Shown here: piece by piece, positions 21,530 through 31,562 of the stretch
How the letters are laid out: each line of letters opens with the position of its first letter
How positions within the stretch are numbered: position 1 is the first letter of the stretch
Assembly: GCA_958510875.1 (NCBI GenBank)
Contig: OY294068.1
Coordinates: forward strand, 192,472,315-192,536,314
Source: Endomychus coccineus
Taxonomy: Eukaryota > Arthropoda > Insecta > Coleoptera > Endomychidae
Length of the DNA: 64,000 nucleotides
Reading direction: 5' to 3'
Made by a program: the position numbers and the translations under genes
Notes under the pieces: model-generated
The model's input: the letters and a program-made list of their open reading frames with translations, nothing else
What the model was told of the DNA's origin: nothing
Databases searched by the model: none

Positions 21530-22790
21530 GTTCACACTGTGGATACACTATACAACTATAAATAAGAAATAATTGTTCTTATCCACTATATATACTGTTA
21601 AGTACTAAGAACTTTTCAGCTACAAAGTAGTAGTTTGCCTAAAATTCATGAACCCTCAGTTCCACTGAGACCACTATCGGATCCCCTACTTATAAACTCT
21701 GTCGATATCTGTCATCTATTCTCAAACTTCTTGTAGGTAATTCCAATAGTCTTATCTTAAATTCCTTTCATTTCGTTGAAAAACTTCTAACGCTAAAAGT
21801 TGACCCAGGCGATTTGCCCGTAAGCTTCGACGTCGAATCACTGTTTACCAATTCACCCTCTCCATGATTTCTCAATTGTTACCTGCCAAAAATATTTCAA
21901 TGGACTTGCTACGTTAATCGATTTTTGTCTATCCTCCACATATTTTCTATACGATGACAATTCCTACGAGTAGTCCTAGGGAGCTGCCATGGGTTCCCAA
22001 TTTCATCGATCATAGCTAATATCTTCATGGAAACTTTTGAACAAGATGCCATTGAGTCATCTGTTCTCAAGCCAAAATGTTGGTTTAGATATGTCGACGA
22101 CACTTTTTGTTATTTGGCAACATGGTCGCGAAAAGCTTGTTCCTTTCCTCAATCATTTAAATTCATTACATCTCAATATCTTTTCCGCCATGGAAGTCGG
22201 ATCGCAAGGTTCACTCCCGTTCCTAGATGTGTTGGTTAGTCGACAGACTGACGGCTTTTCAGGACATTCTGTGTATCGAAAACCCACTCATACCGATAGA
22301 TATCTCAATGGTCTTTCCTACCACCACCCTGCGTAAAAGCTATCTGTCATAAACTCCTTGGTCCACAGAGCTGTCAACTGGTCTCAACCTCTATCCTTAT
22401 AATCAGAATTAAAACATCTTTCATCTGCTTTATTATCAAACAATTTCTTCCATCACAACATTCAAGAAGCCATAAAGGTATACACTTCGCCTAAAATTTC
22501 CAATCGACCTGAGCCACAAGCCCCTCGCCTGCTTTATCCAGTGCCTATCTTCCATATATTGAAAATATAACAGATCGAATTTCCAAAATCCTCAAAAAAC
22601 CTAATATTTCTACACGTTTTTCCACACTTCCAAAATTATCTCTATATTTTACAAACCTATCAAAGATCCCCTTCATTTCAATCAGAACGTTTTTATAGCA
22701 TTCCCTGTTCTTGCGGTAAAGTCTACAGTGGTGAAACAGGCTACCCTAATGTCTTGCCAAAAATAGATTCATTTTAAAAAAAAATCGCAA
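21530..22790 (+). mobile_element. Second Penelope-like element, plus strand, decayed
   Basis: Begins with a terminal-repeat relic ('cacactgtggatacactata' and 'tactaagaacttttcagcta', related to 1225-1330). RT motifs follow in changing frames: PKIHEPSVPLRP, KLCRYLSSILKLLVGNS, then LKVDPGDLPVSFDVESLFTN (motif A, about 21800), CWFRYVDDTF (motif C, 22080-22110), GSLPFLDVLVSRQTDG and VYRKPTHTDRYLNGLSYHHP. It ends with the start of a GIY-YIG domain, IPCSCGKVYSGETGYP near 22750. The nuclease start differs from the PLE at 1.3 kb, so this is a separate PLE family. Motif B and most of the nuclease are lost. Confidence 0.8.
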
Positions 22791-22933
22791 AATGAGTACA
22801 AGTGGCTTGAACAAGTTCACTCGAGGGTTTTTGGGGTCGCTGATCACGATTATGAGTCCTGAGACTTTTTAAATGTCATAATCGTGATCAGCGACCTCAA
22901 ATACCCCCGAGTGGAGACATTAGGGTAACCCAC
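22740..22933. repeat. Inverted repeat forming a hairpin at the PLE 3' break
   Basis: 'cactcgagggtttttggggt' continuing 'cgctgatcacgattatga' (22818-22855) is complementary to 22871-22913. Further out, 'taccctaatgtct' at about 22743 pairs with 'agacattagggta' at about 22915. The inner loop is about 15 bp. The left outer arm overlaps the PLE nuclease start, so this looks like a fold-back rearrangement of the PLE end. Confidence 0.75.
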
Positions 22934-23605
22934 CCCCCAAAAAAAGCTACCCATCTGGACCTGGTTTTTGGTGGTGCCGAATGATCCTGAGGCTCCATAG
23001 AACCCATTGCAAAAAGAATTTTTTGTATCCGAGCTGTGTCCTCGTTTTTCCATATTTTCCGACTTATTTACTGGACTGATGACCGAATGACTTGCGCAGC
23101 GTAGATATTATGTTATAAGCCACAGAATCATACAGTACTCCATTTTTATTCGTTGACATGAGTTTCGCACCAAATAGAGTTCCTCTCTATTTGTTCATTT
23201 TTGCAATAGGGATTATGATAAAAGCATCGCTTGAATCGCTGATGCTATTTCCCGCATCGCATGAATTCACATATGTTATTAATCAAACAATCGATTAATT
23301 CATTCATTTGACATCGATGTGTGATCAGGAGAAAGGAAAATAATACGATAGCTGATATTCTAAAATATAATTAACCTTATACATAAAATAAAAATACATT
23401 GGACATATGACTTACATACAAAAATACAAGTTTAAATTGTATACATGTATTCCAGATAACAATAAATTATTTCTGCATATTCGATGAAGCTGCTGTGCAG
23501 ACGTGTTTAGACCAGTTTGTTGGATACAGGGCAAAACTCAAAAATTTTATGATAATATGTTATAAGCCTAGAATTACATTTTCATTATTACTCTTTATGT
23601 AGATG
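22934..23605. other. No supported gene
   Basis: Unique AT-rich sequence with a short minus open frame at 22850-23053 that lies partly in the hairpin. Nothing recognisable. Confidence 0.3.
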
Positions 23606-23755
23606 TGGAAAAGAATGGCTTCGGAGGTTTCAATTCAAGAAGGAAGAAAAGCTGCAGAAGTAGTAAGAATGGAAGACTTTGTTGAATTAATATATAAAGA
23701 TGTTCATCGACCGCAACAATATGAATTATCTTGTAAAACCTTAATACAATGATAA
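23606..23755 (+). CDS. Candidate terminal exon, protein unrecognised
   Basis: A pyrimidine-rich acceptor ('attactctttatgtag') is followed by 49 open codons starting ATGTGGAAAAGAATG and ending at a TGA. The translation includes MWKRMASEVSIQEGRKAAEV, then VRMEDFVELIYKDVH and RPQQYEL. Balanced, coding-like composition makes it stand out from the surrounding AT-rich sequence, and it does not read like any transposon protein I know. It could be the last exon of a host gene on the plus strand or a small relic. No upstream exon was found. Confidence 0.3.
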
Positions 23756-24732
23756 GGTCATTCTTGTCTAGATCGATCTGTAACGTTACAGACTTATAGT
23801 TCCAGGCAGCTGTTTCGTTCTTCTCCTAGAGCTCTTCCATGGAACGAGCAAGTTTGAAACGTTACTGAACGATCTCTGAGGAAGGTAAGCTTAACCGTCC
23901 AACATGGTAAAAAGACCAAAAGTGTCTCACGTCATCTATGAATAGATATGTTCAGGAATCTATAGTTTAGCTTTCTTATGTATTTTATCATAATGCTTTT
24001 CCGAGTGAGTACATTGCTATGCAACGTATTAATTTATCATGTAAAAAGAAAGATACCGCTGATACGAACCGTCAATAAGAAATATATTTTAGAAAAGGAA
24101 ATAAAAAGGATGTCAATCACAACAAAAGTAAATACAGTCCATTGTTATCAACATTTGGTCCTTCGAGCCAGATTTATAAAGCCGGTTATAGCAGTTTCCT
24201 GAAATTCAAAATATCCAAAGACATCGTGAACCATTTGCAGCCGCAAGCTCAAGTACAAGATCTTACGTGAAAATTGAACGAGTAGAACGGATAGCAATGT
24301 AGAACCTAAAGAGAAGTGAGCCATTCCTTCTTCCTTCCATACCTCATATTTCATATCCCAAATTTGTTCCTCTTTTTGCACTGGTTGAATTATCATTTGA
24401 TTTAGTTACCTGAATATTTTTCATTTTCAATATGTCAGAGGAGAAAAAATAGAAATCCATCAATCAAAGTTGTACATTGTTTGATTTCTTAGTGAGACAT
24501 CTATTCATAGACGGTGTGAGATACTTTTGTTCTTATTAGCATGTTGTGGCTGGTTATGGATACCTCCAACATGCTCGTTCCTCTGACAAGAAAGCCCTTA
24601 TCATTGTTATCTGATCTGAACATGAGATGAATGAGCTTATTCATATATTCATTTATTTCTACTTCTCTTAAGCCTCCGTTCAATTGAAATAATCATAAAT
24701 AATTGAATGAATAACATTAGATTTGAGGAACA
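23756..24732. other. No supported gene
   Basis: Includes small opposed open frames (23978-24202, 24148-24396, 24501-24683) without recognisable motifs. The short 'atctattcatag' occurs near 23935 and again at 24499, a weak repeat. No RNA gene seen. Confidence 0.25.
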
Positions 24733-24734
24733 TA

Positions 24735-25343
24735 CAGGGTATCCTCGAACTGCGTGGCTAAAATGAAACCGAAGATTCTTTGATTCGAAAAAAATTTGAT
24801 GAGCCTTTTTACTTTTGCCTGAAGTGTCTTGTTTAGCCGGTAGAGGGCTTCAAAGTTGCAAAAATAATTTTGTTTTTTCGGTATAACTTGAGAACGTGAT
24901 GAAGGACTTTTACAATATTCGGCAGGTGAGTTACTGTCAATAATAGCCGTTTTTGAGAGCGAAGCATAGAGCCTTAGAGACCATAGAAATGGCTCAAACT
25001 TGAGGATGTAACGGGAAAAGTGTCCAGAACTTTTTTGTGGTCGATGTAATTCACTCTATATTTTTATGTGGATAGCTTATCTAATTTGAAAACTTTTCTT
25101 ACTCTTAGAAAATTTTAATAAAATCAACGGATTAGCTTGAAAAAAATAATTTTCGAGTCTCTGCAATTTTGGCTTACTAATTTTACTTGATTAAAATACC
25201 TTTGTTGCCTTTGCTTTTCTAATGTCCTTTGGCATTTGGAGAATTTATTCTCAAAACTGTCAGTTTTTACTTTGCTTTCCGTAAAAATTTTATAAAATTA
25301 TGGCTCAAAATCTCACTAAGACTGAAATGGTTAATATCTCGGT
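24735..25343 (+). repeat. Left terminal inverted repeat
   Basis: About 609 bp. Ends after 'atggctcaaaatctcactaa' plus 'gactgaaatggttaatat', which duplicates the first 14 or so codons of the transposase (MAQNLTKTEMV) in plus orientation. Such long arms are unusual for mariner elements, which normally have arms of tens of bases. Confidence 0.9.
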
Positions 25344-25574
25344 AAAACACGAATAATAAAAACAATAGAAATGGAGAAACGATGTGATTTTTTAGGAAAA
25401 ACAAATGCTAAATTAAAAGAAACAACAAAACTTTTTGAGAAATAGCGATTTCAAGGCATCAATTGTTCGAAATGTTGCCCATTTTCCTGAATACACAAAT
25501 TAATTCGTTTCAAGAAATTGGATTGAACTCTGGCTAGTACTTCAGGATCATTCTTCAATAAATCCGCTTCATGA

Positions 25575-26500
25575 TTAATTCATTGCAACAATTCCTCTCG
25601 TGTGTTTACTGAAGCTGCATAAACTTTCGACTTCAAAGCGCCCCATAGAAAGAAGTCGCGGGGTGTCAAATCAGGGGAGCGGGCCGGCCAGTTCACTGGT
25701 GCATCGTGTCCTCTAGCTATCCAGCGATCTGGATATTCCGCATTCAAATGTCGCCTCACAGCTAATGTGAAATGAGGAGGTGCACCATCATGGATAAACC
25801 AGGCCACGACGAATGTGTAAGGGCAAGTCTTCCAACAGTTCAAGTGGCCTTTGTTCCAAAAAGTTCAAGTAGTTCTCCCCGTTCAATCGATCGGGTATAA
25901 CGGTAGGGCCAATAATAAAGTTATCCACAATTCCAACCCAAACATTGATTTTAGTTTGATTCTGAAAATATGTAACTTCCGTTTCATGAGGATTTTCATC
26001 AGCATAGAAATGTTCATTATGGAGGTTAAAAAGACCACATCTCGTGAAAGTATCTTCGTCCGTGAACAGAATTCTTCTACAAAAATTGGGGTTTGCGTTT
26101 TGTCTTTGGACAATAAGCCGACGGAAATCTAGCCGATGACCTGGATCCATGGGCAATAAGTCTTAAACTGTTTTAATACGATAGGGATACAACAGTTCTT
26201 CTTTCAGTACATTATGAACTAATGATTTTGAGGCTCCAATACGAAGTCCCAAACGTAGTGTGCTTATGCCAGGTTCAGTTTCAACCGCTTCCAGTATCGC
26301 TTCTTCGAGCTCTAACGTCCTTCTTGTCCGTCTGCGTCCAGTTTCTCTGCGATTTGCTTCAAATTTGCCAGTTTCGCGAAGGTCTGCCGATTTGGAGTTC
26401 TGCGATGCGGATATCTTTCCCTTCTCCGGCCATTGCAACGACAAAGTCCATAAATCAATAACATATCAACCATTTCAGTGTTAGTGAAATTTTGAGCCAT
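25575..26500 (-). pseudogene. Mariner-like transposase (DUF4817-type N-terminus)
   Basis: Starts MAQNFTNTEMVDMLLIYGLC at 26500 and continues with RYPHRRTPNRQTFAKL, the N-terminal helix-turn-helix region seen in insect mariner-like proteins. Then EANRRETGRRRTRRTLELEE, TEPGISTLRLGLRIGASKS, VHNVLKEELLYPYRIKTV, MDPGHRLDFRRL and RRILFTDEDTFTR (first Asp). Then HEFYADENPHE-like sequence, INVWVGIVDNFIIGP, RLNGENYLNFL, FIHDGAPPHF (second Asp) and WPARSPDLTPRDFFLWGALK (third Asp). I count 43 residues between the second and third Asp. Frameshifts near 26310, a stop near 26163 and a break near 25800 inactivate it. Confidence 0.85.
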
Positions 26501-27067
26501 AATTTTATAAAATTTTTACGGAAAGCAAAGTAAAAACTGACAGTTTTGAGAATAAATTCTTCAAATGCCAAAATGACATTAGAAAAGCAAAGGCAACTAA
26601 GGTATTTTAATCAAGTAAAATTAGTAAGCCAAAATTGCAGAGACTCGAAAATTAATTTTTTCAAGCTAATCCGTTGATTTAATCAAAATTTTCTAAGAGT
26701 AAGAAAAGTTTTCAAATTAGATAAGCTATCTACATAAGAAATATCGAGTGAATTACATTGACCACAAAAAAGTTCTGGACACTTTTCCCGTTACATCCTC
26801 AAGTTTGAGCCATTTCTATGATCTCTAAGGCTTTGTGCTCCACTCTCAAAAATGGCCATTATTGACAGTAACTCACCTGCCAAATATTGTAAAAGTTCTT
26901 CATCACGTTCTCAAGTTATACCGAAAAAACAAAATTATTTTTGCAATTTTGAAGCCCTCTACCGGGTAAACAAGACACTTGAGGCAAAAGTAAAAAGGCT
27001 CATCAACTTTTTTTCGAATCAAAGAATCTTCGGTTTTATTTTGGCCACGCAGTTCGAGGACATCCTG
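26457..27067 (-). repeat. Right terminal inverted repeat
   Basis: Inverted copy of the left arm. Holds the transposase start codon (26498-26500), so the promoter and the first codons of the transposase are all within the repeat and would be present in any element that keeps only its arms. Confidence 0.9.
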
Positions 27068-27129
27068 TATATGTATAATAGTAATGTTTATCTTCTGTTC
27101 TAGCCACTGTATGGTATACTGAGTTTTAG

Positions 27130-27135
27130 TTTATT
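27130..27135 (-). terminator. Candidate poly(A) signal of the GRXCR1-type gene
   Basis: AATAAA on the minus strand, 166 bp downstream of the GRXCR1-type stop codon and about 60 bp before the right end of the mariner-like transposon. It is the nearest canonical signal in a plausible 3' UTR position. Confidence 0.4.
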
Positions 27136-27300
27136 CTCTTCGATAAATCTACAGATTGAAGAGATATTCTAAGCTTACCACTCATCATCATAACTTTTTT
27201 AATATGGAATTTTACCGAGTAACAACCAAATCGATTAACCTTTTGGAAAACCTCATTCAGAATTAAAATAAGCGTTTCGACATGATCGTCATCATCTTCA

Positions 27301-27474
27301 TCAGCATGCGTTGCAACGAATTAATCCAACTTCGTCGCAATTCATGCATTTGAGCGCCACAAATTCAGCAGTAAAATGATTTCGATGCACGGACTTTTTA
27401 CTACCCTTACATACCGTGCATGGTAGCAGGCGGTATCCGCCACATATCTGACAAGGCGTGCAGGCGTCCAAACT
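27301..27474 (-). CDS. GRXCR1: GRXCR1-type gene, last exon (cysteine-rich C-terminus)
   Basis: Preceded on the minus strand by a strong acceptor ('aatttctgtctgtttcag'). The exon encodes 57 residues and a TGA. The residues begin SLDACTPCQICGGYRLLPC, then TVCKGSKKSVHRNHFTAEF and VALKCMNCDEVGLIRCNAC. Four C-x2-C pairs (CTPC, CTVC, CMNC, CNAC) and the SVHRNHFT..FVALKC core are characteristic of glutaredoxin domain-containing cysteine-rich proteins, GRXCR1 in vertebrates, with single-domain homologues in insects. The vertebrate protein acts in actin-rich stereocilia of hair cells; the insect role is less clear. Codons are intact, unlike the surrounding repeats. The exon starts in phase 0, matching the exon at 30539-30604. 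Confidence 0.92.
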   Translation of the reverse strand, partial: SLDACTPCQICGGYRLLPCTVCKGSKKSVHRNHFTAEFVALKCMNCDEVGLIRCNAC

Positions 27475-28544
27475 CTGAAACAGACAGAAATTCAATTGAA
27501 AAAGGGTTCACTTTAGCGCCGGATGAAAAGCTTTTGTACTGATTTATTACGGCTAAAGATACACAGTCAGACGTCCTAAGTAAAGCTCCCAACGGAGAAG
27601 GATTTTAGGTGTTAGATATTAATTTAAATGTGTTGTCTGAGTTTTGCTGAGATGTACACTCCAATATTGGTGAAACAGTGAGAAGGAACGATAAGGCTTA
27701 GCCAGATTACTAGCACCATTTCATGTATTAATTTCTCTGATTATCAAATAAGCTATTCAATCCTTTTCAATTCATTTGAAATTCTACGCTCACTAGTGAA
27801 AGATTATATTCTGTGATATATGATATTACTTAGTGATGTATTGGACCCTGATTCGGGCATCCAAGGGACTTCGAGCTGATAATCATTACGGGATCAATTT
27901 TCTATAATAGAAGTAAGTTCAAGCACTTATGTATAATATGGAAAAGCTGTGAGAGAGTTTCCACCATATTGTAAATGTGTTTTTTACACAAAAGGAAAAC
28001 CTAAAATATTCGTAGAGGATAATGTGAGCCAGCGGTAGAATTTTGAAAGAGGAGTTACATATTAGAAATTTTATTGATGGGCAAAGAGTTCTTTGGTTTG
28101 GTTTTCTACTCTTCGGCGATCTTCAATAACCATTTTTCCATGGTGACTACGAGGAGCTCTATCTTTGGATGTTATGTAGCACAGTACCGTATGCATCCTC
28201 GGACATTACGTGGGCCTGAAGTGCCCATATAGATTTTACGTTGCCCTCGCTGCCACAGAGTCATGAGACCCAGATCAAAGTTGTTCTGTTGTGAGTTTTA
28301 TTCGCCATACCATATCCATGTCAGTCTCGAAGTGCATCTTCATTAAAGCCTCTTTACGCCTGTGGTTCACACACCAATTCATACAAGGATGTAGATCAAT
28401 CAAATTGGAAATATTCATAAAAGAAATTGGATTTTTCACCTACATCTTGCTTTGATCAAATTAGAGATTTGAAGTGCAACTATGGTAGCGCGTAAGCAAG
28501 AATTTTAGTTTCATTTTGTGTCAGGTAATTGTGCGGACGTTGAA

Positions 28545-29345
28545 TGTTTACAATGAATGACATTGATGAGATTGAAGAAGCAGGAAACAGTTCCAAAATT
28601 CCATACAAATCTGAAGAGGTGTATAGAAGAACGCATAAGAATACCATAAATAGTGAGACGTAAGGAAGGATTCTATCGAAAACAGCAACTGTTAAAAGCT
28701 CATTTTTGGTATCTATCCAAAGAAAGAAAACCCTCTTCGCTGTGGTTTTATTATTCCATAATTAATACCACTATTAAAGCAGTTACTCAACTTCATTCGG
28801 AGTTTTAAATCGAAACTGATTTCAGCCCAAAAGGTCTAAAGTTTTGACCATAGAAGAGAAAGAAGCCTTCATACATTAAGCTCCAGATAAAATATACCTA
28901 ATGAATCAGGTAAATGAATTTATTTTAATTCAGAAGTGTGTAACCAAGACTTTTAGAAACAGGTAGTTTTAATATTTGGGATAGCTGGAGCATGCCTTGA
29001 ACAACTTGAACTTGTTAAGCTAGAAGTTGATATTCACGATCTACAATACTCCTTATTGATTACTTTGCGAGATACTAAACCAAAAGGAATCGAACGTTTA
29101 GTGTAGTTGACAACCAAGCTTTTATTAAATTTATGAAAATTATGTAGCGTTTCGCTCGATAAAATATGGATACTTGCCGATTCTTCTTGGCTTACTGGAA
29201 GGGGAAATGTAACAGGTAAGTTGTCGGGAAAAATGAAATTCCGAGAAGAATTATCGAATCCTGGAATATATACTGGGCACTCATTTCGTCGCTCATTGGT
29301 AAAAGCTGGAGAACGAATGATTGGTATAAAACAACTTAAGGACAT
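28545..29345 (+). pseudogene. Crypton-like tyrosine recombinase relic
   Basis: Plus strand, several frames. An N-terminal piece MNDIDEIEEAGNSSKIPYKS and YRRTHKNTINSET; then PKRSKVLTIEEKEAFIH and APDKIYLMNQ. Then FGIAGACLEQLELVKLEV, LLITLRDTKPKGIERL, and GNVTGKLSGKMKF. Near the end NPGIYTGHSFRRSLVKAGE and MIGIKQLK. This order (KKSKVLT-EE block, FG-AGACR-EL block, TKT block, TGH-FRRS) is that of Crypton-type or related tyrosine recombinases in insects. The catalytic H-x-x-R (HSFR) is present; the first catalytic Arg, expected in GACR-EL, is lost (GACLEQLEL), and stops interrupt the frame. It lies inside the GRXCR1-type intron. Confidence 0.7.
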
Positions 29346-29764
29346 ATTCAAGCGATAGCGATAGCCTTTGTGAATAAAGTAATAATTTGCCAATATAAAT
29401 CTATACCACCAATTTGATCTCGTGGTTTTATACGAGCCCTCGTAATTAAAGGAAAGTAATTAGTAACGTCTAATTAACCAATTTCATAAATGCAAGACCC
29501 CGAATGAATACGAAAGTTGAATGGCTGCTCGGAAGTTTAAGATTTGTTGCGGTTAATTGACAATCAAGGTTAATGAATTTTGAACGTCATTTCGCGGTCC
29601 TTCGTGAAAATTCATTTAATTATTCATTTTGGGGGTTATTTTGAGGCCGGATCGAAATATGTGAACGAGAATGAACTCATGTCTTTACAATATTTGGTGA
29701 ACTTTGCTGTTCTTGTGTTGATAATAATCGACAATGATTATTGTTTTGCTATAAATAATTATCT

Positions 29765-30480
29765 GATATTATGTGAATAATCAGAGGCAGCTTTAAACCA
29801 ACTCGTACAGAAGGTGGAGTAGGTATTGGAAAACAAAAAGATTTTGTTGAGTGCATTCAACACATTTTTCGACATCTCATACTGTAGATGGACAACAGAC
29901 TGCATGCTAAGTGAAAGAACAATCCTTTTCTCTCTAATGGGAGAAATACCAGCGGTCAAGATCATTGGGTGTTGTCCTCAACGGTTGTATTGTCTCCATT
30001 ACACTGGAACATGGTAATGGATTACATTCTGATCAAACTAACTAGGAACGGACACACAAACCAATTATGTCCGCAGATGCAAAATGATCACAGTTCACAG
30101 TTAAAGGCAAATTCAACTATTAGGGTAAGAATGCAGATGGTGTGAAGCCTAGTCAGTGAATGGACATAAGAAGATAAGTCCCTCCAAATCTACCCATTGC
30201 AGCTTCTACTTGGAGAAGGAAGGTAGTGGGAATAGGACGTCTTATCCTCCAAGGGACAGTAATAGAAAGTGAGTCAAATATCTCGGGGTAATTCTAGACT
30301 CCAATCTAATCTGCAACCAATAGCTCTCATAAATAAAAGAAAGGGCCTAGGCGACATTAACGTTAGCCATGAAAAGATAAAAAATAGCTGAGGCTAAGTT
30401 GAATTGGGTATTGATCGATCATACGACATTGATGTTGATCTCTTATGCATCTTGGGTATGGTGAACTTCCCAACGGTAAG
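29765..30480 (+). pseudogene. LINE reverse transcriptase relic (family B)
   Basis: Plus strand pieces in order: EAALNQLVQKVE; ILLSAFNTFFDISYCRWTTD; GCCPQRLYCLHY at the GCPQGGVLSPL position; WITF and LIKLTRNGHT-like residues; RVRMQMV and SLVSEWT; SFYLEKEGSGNRTSYPPRDS; VKYLGVILDSNLICNQ; TLTLAMKR; and YASWVWW. These are RT motif B, a lost YADD box, the KYLGV block and the Y-A-VWW block of a non-LTR retrotransposon. Many stops; dead. Inserted in the GRXCR1-type intron in antisense direction to the gene. Confidence 0.7.
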
Positions 30481-30538
30481 ATGAAGCGTTTAGCGTAATT
30501 TCACATGCCAATTTGTAATTTTACATTTTTTAACTTAC

Positions 30539-30604
30539 TTTGAACGGTTTCAGTATTCGCCTGAGCTCTCCAGTTTCGTTCAATCGTTCTATGGTTTCGG
30601 CGTC
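30539..30604 (-). CDS. GRXCR1: GRXCR1-type gene, penultimate exon (end of glutaredoxin domain)
   Basis: A 66 bp exon bounded by acceptor 'caattgtttcag' and donor 'gtaagttaaaa'. It encodes 22 residues, DAETIERLNETGELRRIL and KPFK, phase 0 at both ends. This is the GD-AETI-LNE-GEL--- segment that closes glutaredoxin folds and in GRXCR proteins leads directly into the cysteine-rich C-terminus. The join to SLDACTPC keeps frame. The upstream exons with the thioredoxin-like core were not found between here and the right edge. They may lie beyond the window, or I may have missed short exons. Confidence 0.9.
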
Positions 30605-30859
30605 CTGAAACAATTGAAAATAGTTGATATAAGAACACTGATAGTTAGCGAAAGCAACATCTATAATATAAAGTATGGTCCGGGGATGACTATTAATGAT
30701 TATAAATAATAATCAAGGAGGTTCAACTACATCCATAGGAAATGATTATTATTTTTATTTTTAACTAATATGCTTCTTAGTAATGTCATCTATCGGATAA
30801 TATAAAAATAAAATGAGTGATAATTAGAAACAATTTTCTCCTCCTTTTACATAGTTTAT

Positions 30860-31125
30860 CTTCTTTCAGCTAGATATCAGTAAACGACCGGAAATCTTCG
30901 AGTCAGATAACCCTCTCATGAGAGGATCATGTGAGGTCCATTGCGAAAACAGCTTCACAAAAACTTGGTTTTCTATTCCGTGCCAAGAGCTACTTTACAT
31001 GCCAGCAGCCAACAGCTCGTGTAGCCAAAGTATTAAAAAAAGTTATATGGATATATCATTTTCTTGAACCATTTGTAGATGTATGTCTTATTGATTTCCT
31101 TGGTACTTTGATGTTAAATTATGGC
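30860..31125 (+). pseudogene. LINE RT C-terminal relic (family A)
   Basis: Plus frame: HVRSIAKTASQKLGFLFRAK and SYFTCQQPTARVAK. The same block occurs at 37738-37820 in the longer family A copy and in antisense at 56995-57075. It is the segment after the RT palm (HV-IAKTAS-KLGFLFRA). Only about 60 residues remain. Confidence 0.7.
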
Positions 31126-31221
31126 TGAATAAAATAAGACTTGTTTTTGACGTTTCGACAGTTTAATTTTTATCTTTATCTAGAATTGTCATGTTAATTA
31201 TTGTTCCCATGTAACTTAGAA

Positions 31222-31562
31222 AAGTTGTGACTGCAGCCGACTTCTGCCTTAAAATCCAATTTATTATGAGAAAGAAATGTTAATGAAGCATACAGCAATT
31301 ATAAAATTGATGTGCATGAAATAGATTGAAATTCGGTAATCAAATTACTCGATATTTAGTAATAGAAGTAATATATAGGAAACATTGAAATGTAAAACTC
31401 AGAATATCTAATTCTAGATTTAGACGTGTAAAATAATAGAGTAGTATCTTAGGTATTTGATTAGCGAATTTCAATCTATTTCATAATACTCTTCCACACA
31501 CTACCGATCCGATGTTTTCTGCAAAGTTAATTGGATTTTAAGACACAAGTCGGAGGCAGACG
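31222..31562. mobile_element. MITE-like inverted-repeat element, about 340 bp
   Basis: The outer arms 'gactgcagccgacttctgcc' with 'ttaaaatccaattta' at the left and 'taattggattttaagacaca' with 'agtcggaggcagac' at the right are complementary. Inner arms 'atgaaatagattgaaattcg' (31317) and 'cgaatttcaatctatttcat' (31467) also pair, so the whole unit folds back. A fragment of the same family lies at 45885-45970. No coding capacity. Confidence 0.7.

Larger units (their letters stand above)
24735..27067 (-). mobile_element. Mariner-like DNA transposon with about 610 bp terminal inverted repeats
   Basis: The element runs from CAGGGTATCCTCG to CGAGGACATCCTG and is flanked by TA on both sides (24733-24734, 27068-27069), the usual Tc1/mariner target duplication. 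The two arms, 24735-25343 and 26457-27067, are inverted copies of one another with about 5 percent visible differences. The transposase gene on the minus strand lies between them. The arms extend into the coding region, so the start codon itself is inside the repeat. Total length is 2333 bp. Confidence 0.9.
27475..30538 (-). other. Intron of the GRXCR1-type gene (3064 bp) with mobile-element relics
   Basis: Donor gtaagt at the 30538 side and acceptor ttctgtctgtttcag at the 27475 side. It carries, in the opposite orientation to the gene, a tyrosine recombinase relic (28545-29345) and a LINE relic (29765-30480). A weak family A LINE 3'-end match lies near 28020-28110. A minus open frame at 29393-29034 is the antisense of the recombinase and is not an exon. 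Confidence 0.85.

Noticed and set aside
27258..27303. CTGATGA ... GAAACGC on the minus strand overlapping the GRXCR1-type stop codon, looking like a hammerhead core
   Set aside because: Stem II pairs only with a mismatch and bulge, stem III and stem I cannot be formed, and the sequence is explained by the coding end plus a GATGAT-rich UTR.
29034..29393. 119-codon minus frame in the GRXCR1-type intron as an extra exon
   Set aside because: It is the antisense of the tyrosine recombinase relic and has no matching splice sites.
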